A stretch of DNA of 64,000 bases, taken from the NCBI RefSeq assembly GCF_001411555.2, contig NC_049904.1, positions 31,757,370 through 31,821,369 on the forward strand. The letters run 5' to 3'. The stretch comes from Juglans regia (lineage: Eukaryota; Streptophyta; Magnoliopsida; Fagales; Juglandaceae). Positions 34,298 to 46,500 of this stretch are shown here, piece by piece. Every line of letters starts with the position of its first letter. The stretch's first letter is position 1. The notes under the pieces are model-generated. The model searched no databases and was not told where the DNA came from. It saw only the letters and a list, made by a program, of their open reading frames with translations. The position numbers were made by a program, and so were the translations under genes.

Positions 34298-35143
34298 TGC
34301 TACAGCGCCCGCTGGGGGCTCCCGCTGGGGCTGTAATATTATTTAATATATATTTTATTTAAATAATTTTTATATAGATTTTTTAATATTTTTTAATATT
34401 TTAAAAAAATAAAATAAAATAAAAATATTATTAAGAAAATATTTTTTTAATCCAAAAGTAAAAAATATATATTAAAAAATATTTTCTTAATCACGAAGTA
34501 AAATAAAAAATTATAAAAAAATATTTTTTTATAATTTTTTATTTTACTTCATGATTAAGAAAATATTTTTTAATAATATTATGATTTTTTTTAAAAATAT
34601 TTAAAATAGTCATATTACAGCCTCCGTTGGGAGCTCCCGTTGAGCTTAACATGTACTTTTTTATGTGTAATTTTTTAATTTATTTTTTATATAGATTTTT
34701 TTTACACTTATAAATATTTTTAAAAAATAAAATAAATTTAAAATATCATTAAAAAACACTTCCTTAATCAGAAAGTAAAAAAAAAAAAATCATTAAAAAA
34801 TACTTTCTTAATCAGAAAGTAAAAAAAAAAAATCATTAAAAAACACTTCCTTAATCAGAAAGTGAAAAACAAATAATTAAAAAACACTTCCTTAATCAGA
34901 AAGTAAAAAAAAAAAAAAACACTTATTTAATCAAAAAGTAAAATACAAATCATTAAATATTAATTTTTATTCTACTTCGTAATTAAGAAAATATTTTTAA
35001 ATAATATTATAATTTTTATTTTATTTTTTAAAATATTTAAAATTATTAAAAATATCTATATAAAAATAAATTTTAAAAAAATATATATAAAAATGCTACA
35101 GGCCCGGGAGCTCCCAGCGGGAGCCCCCAGCGGGCATGTAGCA
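34298..35143. mobile_element. Nested inverted-repeat elements with GC-rich ends
   Basis: Outer ends: left TGCTACAGCGCCCGCTGGGG and right, reverse complement, TGCTACATGCCCGCTGGGGG, both continuing into GCTCCCGCTGGG. A related motif (CCTCCGTTGGGAGCTCCCGTTG) at 34621-34642 lies inside, so two elements of one family may be nested or side by side. The rest is A/T-rich with a tandem array. No coding content and no clear target duplication. Confidence 0.6.
34741..34965. repeat. Minisatellite of ~42-bp units
   Basis: About five imperfect units, each built on CTTCCTTAATCAGAAAGT followed by an A-run, degenerating at the right end. Similar single motifs occur on either side, so the array grew from sequence internal to the element. 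Confidence 0.8.
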
Positions 35144-36233
35144 TTTTCCTAAATTTTTATATCCAAGGTAGTGGGCATGTTGGATCACAATTGACTCTTG
35201 TATTGACCAAATTCGATTGCAAATATCGATTGTAACGTAGGTAATTGGGCTTAAAATTTATTGGGTACAGTGCAGCTTTTGACTGACCTGACATGGAAGG
35301 AATTTTTATATATCTTTAATGAACAGTATAATAAAAAAAAGTACCTAATAATTTATGAGGACCACCGCTTTCAGTCCCGTTGAGAACTATTGTGATTTTT
35401 TATTTTATTTTTTTATATATGTATTTTTCTAATATTATAAAATATTTTTAAAAAATTAAAAAATTATAATATTATTAAAAAATATTTCTTTAATAAGAAA
35501 ATAAAAAAAAATATTAAAAAATTATAACAGGATCGGAAGCGATAAGAGTAACTTTACTCATAATTTATAAGTAGTGCTAAGCTGTGCCAAAGAGTCTAAA
35601 TAAATTTATCTTCTTTATTTTTTTTAATTTTTTTATTCATATATTTTTATCATTTTTAAAAATTTTTAAAAAATATAAAAATATATTAATATACTAATAA
35701 TTACTTCTTTAACTATTAAGTAAAAAATAAAATAAAATAAAATATAGGAAGTGTCAAAATTAGGTGTCAAAGTAATGATTTCCATACTTAGTTTTAAGAG
35801 TTCTTTAAAGAACCTCAATAAATATTTTTAGCGAACTATTACAGACACAAAGAAATTATATAAAAATAAATTCACAAATTAATATAATTTCATGTGATGC
35901 GTTAAATCTACTTTATATAAAAAATAACTTAACAATTTGACTTATTGCATCAACACGTCAATTTATAAATTTCTTTTTATGTAATTTCTTTGTGTCTAAA
36001 ACATTTATTATATTTTTATCATATATCTAGTCCAATATTGAAAAAACAAATCTGACGATAAATCACTATGTAAATAGAATGGGAATACAAAAATGTACTC
36101 CATATGACTCAGATGACCTCTCTCTAAAGACCTTATCCAAAAAAAAAAACCTACAATTGAACCCCTGTTTGTTTCCACAGAAAGATGCAAACCTTACAAC
36201 TCAAAAAACTTATTCAAGAGACATTACTTGGGA

Positions 36234-37689
36234 TTAATAGGCAGGAAATACCCTAACATCATCCAAGAAAGGGCCACAAATATGACCATAATCATGAAGC
36301 CTTGTGTGATAGTAGGCACTGAAAAATGTTATCCTTGTCCGAGCCGAGATTGCTTGGAACTTGAAACTAGCAGTTTTAAACCCTCCTTTTCCTTTAGAAA
36401 CATATGGTACTTTTAAAGTTTCCTTGGCAGCAAAGGCTTCAACCATCATATCGCCATGGCAGGCGTTCTTTGCGTCTCCAATGGTGAATGTGAGGTTGTA
36501 AAACTTGTCGGGAACTGTTCTGATGATTTGGGCAATGGCGCTCTCTCGCCCTGCAACTAGTTCAATTGCGGCGAGTCCCGAGGGAACGTAGAAGTGCTTC
36601 CTGTCGATGTACTTCACCGGTTTGAGGGACTCGATGATCCAACCGGGGAGTGGGGAGATTAGATCAAGTTGATTTGGAGGGAGGAGGATTCCGGTGGAGA
36701 AGTTCTTGAACACGTGGGGCCTGGGGGCCTATTTCAAAGCCTGCATTTTTCACGAGGTTACCTGCATGCATGGACAGCACGGACGAAATAATTAGTAACC
36801 CAAAATCTAAAATCTAGATTAGAGAATGAAACCAAAGATCACATGGACAAAATTAAACAAACCTCTGGTACTATACTTGAGGGGCAGCAACTCCTTGATT
36901 GCAATGGCATCCAAGAGGGGTCCACAAGTGGGGTCCTCCTGAATCCCAGGGTTGTGAAATGTTATCTTGACAACCTTAGAAGTTGCCTTGAAAGCGAAGG
37001 CATAAGTGTCACCCTCGTTACTGCTAAAAAGGGTCTGAATAGAGAGGTCTGTTGACTGACCAGGGACTGAAACCCTCAGCACTTCGTCTTGAGCACAAGT
37101 TCTTGTTGCCCCAAACGTGATGGAGTAAATAGTACCGGGATTGACGTTCACGCCTTGAGAGATGGAGGCCTCATTCCCTAGTTTAACCGCGTGAACCCCA
37201 TGAGGAACGGCGAAGAAGAAGCCGCCTGGTTGAGGCCCACCCGAGACGTACTCCACCAAGCCGTTGATTTCCCATCTTGGGAGCGAGTATTTTCCTTTGA
37301 TCACTGTCTTCTGGAGGTTTGATTTCGCTGGTGATTCTTCAAAGTTGCCATTTGGCAGAAGTTCTGTTCAAAAAAAGACAAAAAATGAAACGTAAAACAA
37401 AACCATACCCATAATTGGCTGAAACTACACAAAGCATGCACAATGTTTATAGATAAATTAAGCTTCTTATAATGGTTCGAGGTTTCTGTCTTTTTCTTGT
37501 TTTACTTGTATGAAGTAGATTTTGCCCAGGAAAATAGCAACATCGCTTTCCCCGAAGACATATATATACATTGCAGTAAAAAATAAATAAATAATGCAAG
37601 AGATCGAACAGGTGATGAAAAAGTAAGCTGTTTACCATCAAGATGCAGATGATCAGTAATAGCTGCAGAAGCAGAGCCATTGCAGACAT
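36234..37689 (-). pseudogene. DUF642 cell-wall protein gene with two frame breaks
   Basis: Homologue of plant DUF642 proteins (TEEBE/BIIDXI type), secreted glycan-binding proteins with two galactose-binding-like domains that associate with the cell wall and influence pectin methylesterase activity. Exon 1 (37689-37636) reads a signal peptide, MALLLQLLLIICILM. Exon 2 (37363-36863) reads LLPNGNFEESPAK to KYSTR, including GGPQPGGFFFAVPHG and DPTCGPLLDAIAI. Exon 3 (36761-36234) starts NLVKNAGFEIGP and ends CGPFLDDVRVFPAY. Break 1: exon 1 ends in phase 0 at its only GT donor, but exon 2 needs one leftover base. Break 2: in exon 3 a repeated AGGCCCC (about 36717-36731) shifts the frame between FEIGP and VFKNFSTG. 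Splice sites otherwise fit. Most likely a recent pseudogene; sequencing error in C-runs is possible. Confidence 0.8.
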
Positions 37690-40556
37690 ATATATTCACT
37701 TAGACTCTTTTTAAGTACCACGGCATGCGCTTATAAACTTTGAATCTTAAGTTAGCTAGTTCATATATATATATATATGTATATTAATTAAATTTCCTAA
37801 ATTTTTCTAGCCACTGCATATTTCGGGATGCGAACTATGTATTATAAGTTAATACTCTCGGTCTATGATGTTACGTAGTCAACTGCTATGCATGGGAATT
37901 AAGCATATATGAATTTCTTTCTTGCACCACACGAGGGGAATCTTCCCCGTCATTCACTCCAATCTATGTCCTCCGGAAGATGATCAGAGCGCTGCTTCAT
38001 CCTCCACGTTAAACTCATTACTGATACAGTACTCATGTGCATCCAAATTTGACTGACATGGTACGTAACTACCGCTTGATTTTTAAGATATTTTAATTTT
38101 AAATTTTTTTAATAAATTAAATCTTGTTTTGTCAATAAAACTTATCATAAATTATTTTTGGGCCAATAAAGTCTGTCTTACATTTTTCACTAGGCCCATA
38201 TAACAAGCATGCTTAATGGGTTTGAGAAGGCCCAACTCTGTAGGCAAACATCATTAGTGGCTGAGATAGACGGATGGATCATATATAGACCGCCATTCGA
38301 TCATGGTTTATACTGTAGGCCTGCAACAGATGAGAACCAACCGGTTCTGAACCCGGGCCAGCCCGACCCAGCCCGTATCATTTGAGTAGTATTTCTCCTA
38401 TAATAAATAGTAATTCTTGCCAATAATATACTGACGTAAATAATATTTTAAGAAAATAATTTTTTATCAGCAGAAATTGCACTACATTAATGTATTGAGT
38501 TAAAAAAAAAAAAAAAAAATCACGTGAAGTGTTATGGACAGAACTACTCTTTTTCAAGTTATAAACAGCTGTAACACAAAAGCAAAAACTACTGTAGCAC
38601 AGAAGCAAAAAGCCTTAGCACACCTGAGCGGACTTTTTTTTTTTTTTTCTTTTCTTTTCTTTTTTCTATAATGACTATAATGACTTCTCTATAATATTAT
38701 TCATTAATATAAATATTTATTTTTATTTTAGAGGATGATTGTGAAATATTTCTTTCCTCTTTTTATTCTCTCTCAGCTTACTATTTTTGGCAGTAAGATT
38801 GGCTATGTTTGATTCACTTTCAATCTATTTTATTTTATTTTATTATTATAATTTTTTAAATTTTTATATCAAATAATGAAATACAATAAATAATTTAATT
38901 TTTTTAATTTTAAAATAATAATATTAAAAAATAATATTTAAATAATATTTTATTCAACTCATTTAAAACTATCTCATATTATCTAACTATCTTAATGACA
39001 TATTTCAAATGGGAACTTCAGAAATTTTCTAATCGAATTGTCTATCATTCAGGGATGATTCGTCTTGCGAGCTACTCGAATTGCCTATTAGTTATTAATG
39101 ATTCTATTCAGTTAGCATGAACGATGTACTATCATCTACTTGGTTAATATAATAGAATTTGACTTGTAAAATTCACTTTTTTAAATTTATATTTTAAATC
39201 AAATTATTGTATTTGAGTAATGAGTTATTTTTAAGTATTCTGTAAATAATAGTAAAAAATAATAATAAAATATTAAATAATAGTAAATAGTAAGTGAAAA
39301 GTAATAATAAAATAATAAATAGTAGTGAGATATTCTTTGTACCCGAACTAAGCAATCTCTTTTGGATAATGAAAATGTTTCATCTAATCTTATAATTATA
39401 ATTTTTTCAAATTTTCACATAAAATATAATAAAAAATTTAATTTTTTTAAATCATAAAATAATAATAATATTAAAAAATAATATTCTAATAATATTTTAT
39501 TCAACTTTCAACTTTTATCTCAACTCACTATCCAGATGGCGCTTAAATCATTTTATCAATGTGTAATGTGTCTATAAATATAATTTATCTTCTCATTTGG
39601 AAAGGAATCGCATCACATCTTATCTCGTATTATTTTTCAAACGAGGCCTAAATCTTTTTCTGTTAGCGTCATCGATGAATGATGGCATTCATTTGGGAGT
39701 AGTAGGTGGTGAGGTGAATGTATTTATTTAAATAATGTTAGATACAATCTTAAGTATATAAGCCCTTATGCATTTTCTTGAAAAAAAGTAAGGTATATTA
39801 TTAAAAAAAAAAAATTTTATGCATGTCCCAAATATACCTAGTTTATTATTTTATTTTTTTTAAAAAAAAAGTAGAAGTAGATCCAACGGTTGATAGTGGT
39901 CTAACGTAAATTTAGTGTAAAAACTTGGTGTTGGTGATGTACTAGAGAAGGGAAATGTGCATGGTAAATAAATAAGCAAATAGGACGTGAAAATTTTATG
40001 CATGGACGGCGATGACATTTCTCTCAACTTCTATAATGGGGGCAAACCCACTTACATTCAATGCACGTACGAAACAAAAGGCCCAGTTACCAAATTGCAT
40101 GAGGATATCAAGGAGATATGACTTTCCACATATAACTAAGGAAGCCGATGGAGACATTAAAAATTGTAGTTTCAGAAGAGAAAACTGAATAGAACACATT
40201 TAAAAAATAAAATCAAGAGCAACCCTCCACTTTTGAAAAACAGAAAGAAATAAAAGATAGATTAAGGCTCTCTATATAAAAGTCTATGACAGAATTCCCA
40301 TATCAGTTTATAGTTTAAATGCATGTCCAGCCCATGCCTGAGGGGATGAAGGAGGAGGAGAGAAATTATAGAGTTTGGTGCCATGCATGCAGGACATGCA
40401 CAAGTTTCAATCTCGAGAAAAAGCTAATACACTTGCTCCGCCAATCGACATCATCGATACCAAATTTAAGGTTCAGATGAGTAGCTTTGCAGCATTTTGA
40501 ATGGCAGAAGTTACTGTTTTTTTGCTGAACTATGGTGGAGCTCAACTCCCTACAAC
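37690..40556. other. Intergenic region between the DUF642 remnant and protease copy B
   Basis: 37690-38397 is unique, with a TA run at 37767-37779 and, just before the duplication boundary, a transposon-end-like GC-rich stretch (38335-38385, AACCCGGGCCAGCCCGACCC). From about 38398 it is the counterpart of 4658-7004, holding the downstream flank of protease B with AT-rich repeat elements (about 38795-39005 and 39345-39620). No gene seen. Confidence 0.65.
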
Positions 40557-43500
40557 TTAATTCACATGATCAGAGACTCCTCTGAATGAACCATAAAGAG
40601 GCTGTGATCTCCTGAAACTGAATATGTCATCTATTTTCACCGAGTAGTGCACTGGTCCACTTTTATCTGCTGTGTACTCCGAACTATGTAGGTTTCCATA
40701 CACTCCTATACTTAATGACTTCCTCTGAGGTGCGCCAACTTTTATATGGTCATTGAAGAAGTCTATCAATTCTTGTTGTGTTAGCTGCCTCAATGCTGCA
40801 ACCTGTTTCGGCAACATCCACAAGAATCGACTACTTACAATCTACAATCCATAAAAAAAGAAGGGTTTTTTTTTTTTTTAATCAGCTCTTGCTCCTTGAG
40901 TGAGTATATATCTTTCTATGTTCATGTCAAAGAGGTCAGGAAGTGTAAATGAGAAGTCCTGTATGATGTTTTGCCTCTTGATCAATTTCACTTATCCCAG
41001 AATATATCATCATCATCTAAAATAGAAGGGTCACTGATGGTACCCGACAATAATTATTTTGAGCAACTACTAAAAAAAGATCAGACAGAAAAAGTCGTAC
41101 CTCCAATTCTTTCCTATCAAACTTGAGGGTCCCATCACGAATCTCTCGCCAGAAAAATCCAGATTCTTCATTTAAGTTCTTGTGCTTCTCAAGCTTCATG
41201 TCAATTAATGCATTCACATTACTCTGCAGAAGCAGTTCAATCACAAATTAAGATGAATCACCATAGATATTAGATCCATTTCATCATCAAAGCTCTATAA
41301 ATGATAACTTTTCACGTAGAAACATCAGGGTTTGAACCTAAGAACAACCCAAAGTCTCCAAAACCTCCGTCCACCATATTCCACTGAATACCAAAGTTGA
41401 GGGTAAGCCATGAAAAATTAATGCCACAAGAAAAAGATAAATTTATCTATAATCATTCAAAAGAAAGCTTAAAGTTTCCATGACTGCTCTGCTCATGTTG
41501 TAATAGCCCAAAGCTGATATTTTACACGATTTTTCATGCTGTAATAGCCCAAACTCCACTAATGAAGCACGCAACCATCATTCTAATTGGAAATTTGGAA
41601 CATGGATCGGGAAAGAATTGCTGAACTAACAGTGAGGAAGGTCTAACTACTCTTAACATATGTATAAATCGTTGTGATTACCGAATAGCTATAAAAACTC
41701 AATTGACAACATTTCAGTCCAAAAATTTAGAAAATGTTACATTATTGGCTTGACTGGGCCAGTAAGTGTCAGTTATAAACAATTGTTCAAAAAAGATAAT
41801 GAAATCGACTGACACTAATGTAGATCATGACAAAGGCCATATACAGACAGAAAATTGCTTATGGCAAAAGTATCTCTCACCTTGAATTCGTCACTGGTCA
41901 TCTCATGAAGTTTACTTTCAAATGTCTTGAGAAATGCCTCAACTCTCAAATCAATATGTCCAGGACCCTGTTAAGGTCGATAGAGTACACAAGATTAGGC
42001 ACAGAGTCAATGGTGGGAAGAAAAGAAATCATGTTGTATACCTTCACTGTAGATTGGATGATTATCAGTACACCATAGATACCAGAATCATTCCTACATT
42101 GAGTAAAAATTCGCAACTTATAAAAGAGAATGGCAGATGTTCCATGCAGGGTCTAATAATTAGGGTAACATGCTTCACACCTCTGCCAGAGAGAAGTAAT
42201 GTACCCAAGCTGCTCAACTGATCTAAGCTGGTGGAAGGCTGATTGCTTTGCGATTAGAGCAAAAAGCTGAAGCTTCACATTCAGCAGAAAATCATCACGA
42301 TGAACCTGTACATTTTTTTCCAAAGACGAATAATATCAAAACCACCATCGAGATATTTCACCTCCAACGAAATGTCAAAAAGGTCAATGGTATAAGTTCT
42401 AAAAATGGTATACAGATGGGAAGTGACCATTATAGGTTTCATTTTTGAAATAACATTATATCAGAGGTTCTGATGGTGCATAGCACACGCTTTCATACTA
42501 CCTTTCCTTTTCTCTAAATCAATTGTTCTTCACTTTCTACCAATAGCGGTTAGCGCAAAAAAAATTTATGGAATAGAAAATTCCCTAGAATTTTTAAACA
42601 TAAAGTTAGTTCAGGAAAAATTAGAGTTTTAGAAAAGAAAAATGGCAGCTTAGTCGATTTGCCCACTTTCTAACAGATGATTTTGAGGAAATCTCACCCT
42701 ACCACAGTACATCAAGGAATAAGAAAACTGATGTAAAAAGCTGATGGCTAACTGTTCTTATTCCAAGGAGCGATAAATGTTATTAGGAACTCATAGAAAT
42801 TAGAAGGGTAGCATCTGATTGGAAAATATCACCTTTTATATATTTATAGAACTACCTGAATATAGTGGACAAGAGCAGAATTTTCATCATCTGGATTAAG
42901 GCCTTCTGCAGGGTAGAAGTAACTCGTGCCCCTTTCAAGTTTAACCACTCTATTTGTCACGTGTTGGGACGGGAATAAAGGTTTGCATGCAGAATTTGGA
43001 CCACTAAAGAAAACATCTTCAATATACTGGACCATTGACTCTGCTTCACTGGTTTGAATGTTTCCTAGAAAAAACGAAAAACGATTAGGCATGAAATGAA
43101 ATCAAAATGAGGAAAAGAATGGCTGTCATTAAACAACAATGTCTACAAAGATATAGGCTTAGAGGAACCTGCTATATAACACTCAAGGAAGGCCCTTGAG
43201 AGCAACTCTGGAGCAAATTTTGCAAGATCTTCAGCTTCAAGATGGAGAAGAATGTCAAGTTCTTCCATCCAAGGCCACTTATGGTCTTCTAGTAATAAAG
43301 AGCAATAGTACATAGCCTGCTGATAGGGTTGTTGGAACTTGAAATTTTGGTACTCCTTTGTTAGGGTTTCCTGATTAAAAAAATGCATATATTTAACATT
43401 TTGTGGAATACCCAAAGTGGAATACTCAAAATAATACATTTTGTGGATATACCCCTACTCGTTTTAATAAGATAAACTAATAACAAAAGGCAGAAGCCCA

Positions 43501-46500
43501 AATGCGCAGAATGCCTACAAGGACCCTATCTAAAAGTGTTTTGTCCTCGCAAGATTAAGAACTTGAAAGGAAAAAAATAAAGAAAAAGACCAATAAAGTG
43601 TGGAGCCCCTTGAGGAACATGAATTCATGAATAAAGCCCTAAAATATATCTGGGCACCAGGGTTAGAGATTTTGGAGGGCCATGATGCAGTCATGAGCAG
43701 AAATGGATATGGAACTAGGAGGGCATAGTACATGTCAAGTAGTATACTGTACTAACCTTCCCTGTACTTGGTCAGAGTATAGATGTCTAAGTTTTGACAG
43801 AAACATTTTACCACCGAAAGGGTTTGAGGTAGAAAACTAATAGGGCGCAGGTTTTTCTTTTACTAAGCAATGGGGGTGCAGTTAAAAGGCATTGATATAG
43901 TTCTGTTGTTCTTCAAATACAGCCAATATTTATTGACAAGTCTTTTCTTTCTCCAAAGTGTGAAAAGTCAAACCAGTTGGCAGCATGTTAAGGTTACTTT
44001 ATTCTTACTTATAAAGAAAAACATGTAAAGGTTACACACAGAAGTGGAAGCTACATGTAGGGACAACAGAGGCAATTCAAATGAAGAGTGATAGTCTGGA
44101 TAGCATCTAAAGCAAGAAAAACAAAGAGACAAAAATAAAGTTTAATAATGAAACCAGGTCAAAACCGAACAACCAACCATCTCATATTCATAATCACTGC
44201 TGCAACAAATCCAATTATCAATTCTTAAGCTAATCTCCAGAAAAAAGTTTCCCTTCGTTTTGACTCAGAAAAGTGATGGGTTTATGCATGTGTAACTATG
44301 TGGAACTAGGGAGTGAAGCAATGGAAAAGAGAGACAAAAATGCAATCCATGGATCAAGCCACTTGATCACAGCAAAGGGATCAAAATAATAAAGCCGTCA
44401 TTCTTTTGTGGGGGATGGGGTGGAGTAAAAATCACAGCACAAGCTATGAATACCATGCCCAACTCTTGGGACACCGTCACGCCATTCTGAAAGGTGATTC
44501 TCTTTTATGCAAAGGCAAATCATGGCAATATGAAATAAGATATAAAGCTGAGATCTTTATGGCAAAATGAGAATTACCTTTATCACAAAAAACCTTTCAG
44601 GTTTTACTTTAAATCTTGCAATTTTTCCCAGTACAGTTTCCAATAAAGTCCTCAGTTTGTCATTGTAACCTTTCAGAGTCACCTAAAGAAGAAAACCAGA
44701 CAAATAGAGCAAACAGGCATAACACGAAGAAAAAAATTTAGTTTCCAATCATGAACATAAGGCCAAATATGCTTAGAAAAATGAGGAAATTTCTCTCAAG
44801 TCTCATAAATACAGTTCATTTTATTTATTTCCATCAGATTGACAACAATTCACCAGTCAAATCCAATGAAATCACTTGTATTCCTGAAACAAAACACACA
44901 CACACACATGAATGGATAAATCTTCTATAATGATGAAGAGAATTTAAAGAAGTAGGTGAGCCAAGCAATTCCAAATAGCCTAATAAATTCAAGAGTACCA
45001 TTTAATAGAAAAATTTGAAAATTAAACCTTCATTTTAATATCATTAGAATATAAAACCCAGAGGCAAGGTCAATTAATAAAGAAACTGAGACAGCATATA
45101 CTGTTTAGAAATGATATTTGCAGTCGTGTAGTGTGCAAGTGCTGCGCAATCCTTTTGAAAAAAGTGAGTAAATACGTGACTCACATGAAAAAAAAAACTA
45201 ATTTTTTAATAGTGGACTCCACTCTTTTTCAATAGGATTGCACGGCGCTTGCGCACTTCACGACGATTGTATCTAGAATTAGTCCTTCTATAAATAACTA
45301 TCGAATGCATACAACTGTAACTAATATCTTGGGAATTGACAATTTTATCAATATACCTGAAAACCATAAGCATTGCGCTTTATGCCATAGTATAGACCAG
45401 CAACCTTTGCATAATAGGCTGAAATAAACAAGTTACAGTTAGCTCTAGTCAGGAAAGAAAAACCATAAACAATAACACAACAAACCACCGCTGAAAATGA
45501 ATCATCAAAGTTTATTTTGCATGCCATATTTTCATATTGAGGTTGTACCTCTTTCGAAAAAAAAGATCTATAGGAAAATTAAAAAGAAAAAAGCTCCCTT
45601 TCAATTTGAGAAATCTAATGAACTGCAGCTTCTCACCATATTCATTCAAGTAATCCATTAATAGCCGCGTAAAAATATCAGTTAGAACGTGTGCTTCAGG
45701 GGAGTTTCCAGCATGGGGACAGTTAAAATCTATCTTAACATATGCCTTGGGAGTAGAAAACATTGTATCAGACTTGTACCATACTCTTGAACATGATGAC
45801 TTTCTTAACAGAACTGGAAATTTGACCTGTTTAAAAGGTCAATCAAATCAGAAACTCAGAAATAGAAAGTATCAGCCACATGGAATAAACTTATAATATC
45901 TATCAGACCATCTCTTGAGCATCCTTAAGTGACAAGTCGGTAGGGATGAACACATTGGGTGCTGGTAGATGCAGATTATCATTAACAGCACATAGCATCC
46001 ATTCCTGCAATAAAAATACAAATGTAAAACAGCAGTCAAGTTTTTACCTTCATGGCAATTAAAATTCCTAAACTAAACTCAATTGACCAAGCAACAAGCC
46101 AAACAACTTCTCATTTAAGTCCAGCTTGTCTACCAACCTCAATCATGGAGGGAGTAACTTTGTCCACAGAATATGCAGTTCCATACCATGGCTCAACCTT
46201 GTCTGTGTGACCTTCAAATTTTTTTGATTTCCAAAAGATTCTGTAGAAATAGTCATTAGGAAAACTACCATGACTCAACCATGTCAGGGCCTCAGTTTGA
46301 AAATTGAAAACAGCCCATATGATGATAATGAGAAATTACCAAATGCCTATGTACTATTCCATCCCATAGTTTTGTCAATCCTCTATTCCATTTTGGAATA
46401 TGACTAGGAATATCATTCTAACAGTTTTCCCAACCAACACATAGGTATATTTGAAATTCAGTACTATTTTTTTGCTTTGTTTGGCTGTCAATTTGAAACT

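Larger units (their letters stand above)
31775..36233. other. Repeat-rich intergenic region, no supported gene
   Basis: Contains an AT microsatellite (32183-32217), a GC-rich block with an internal tandem repeat (32345-32815), purine-rich sequence to about 33290, an AAT microsatellite (34121-34144), nested inverted-repeat elements (34298-35143) and further A/T-rich repeats. Open frames of 174, 157, 197 and 242 codons overlap on both strands of the GC-rich block, have low-complexity proline/histidine/arginine composition and match no family I know, so I do not call them genes. Confidence 0.6.
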
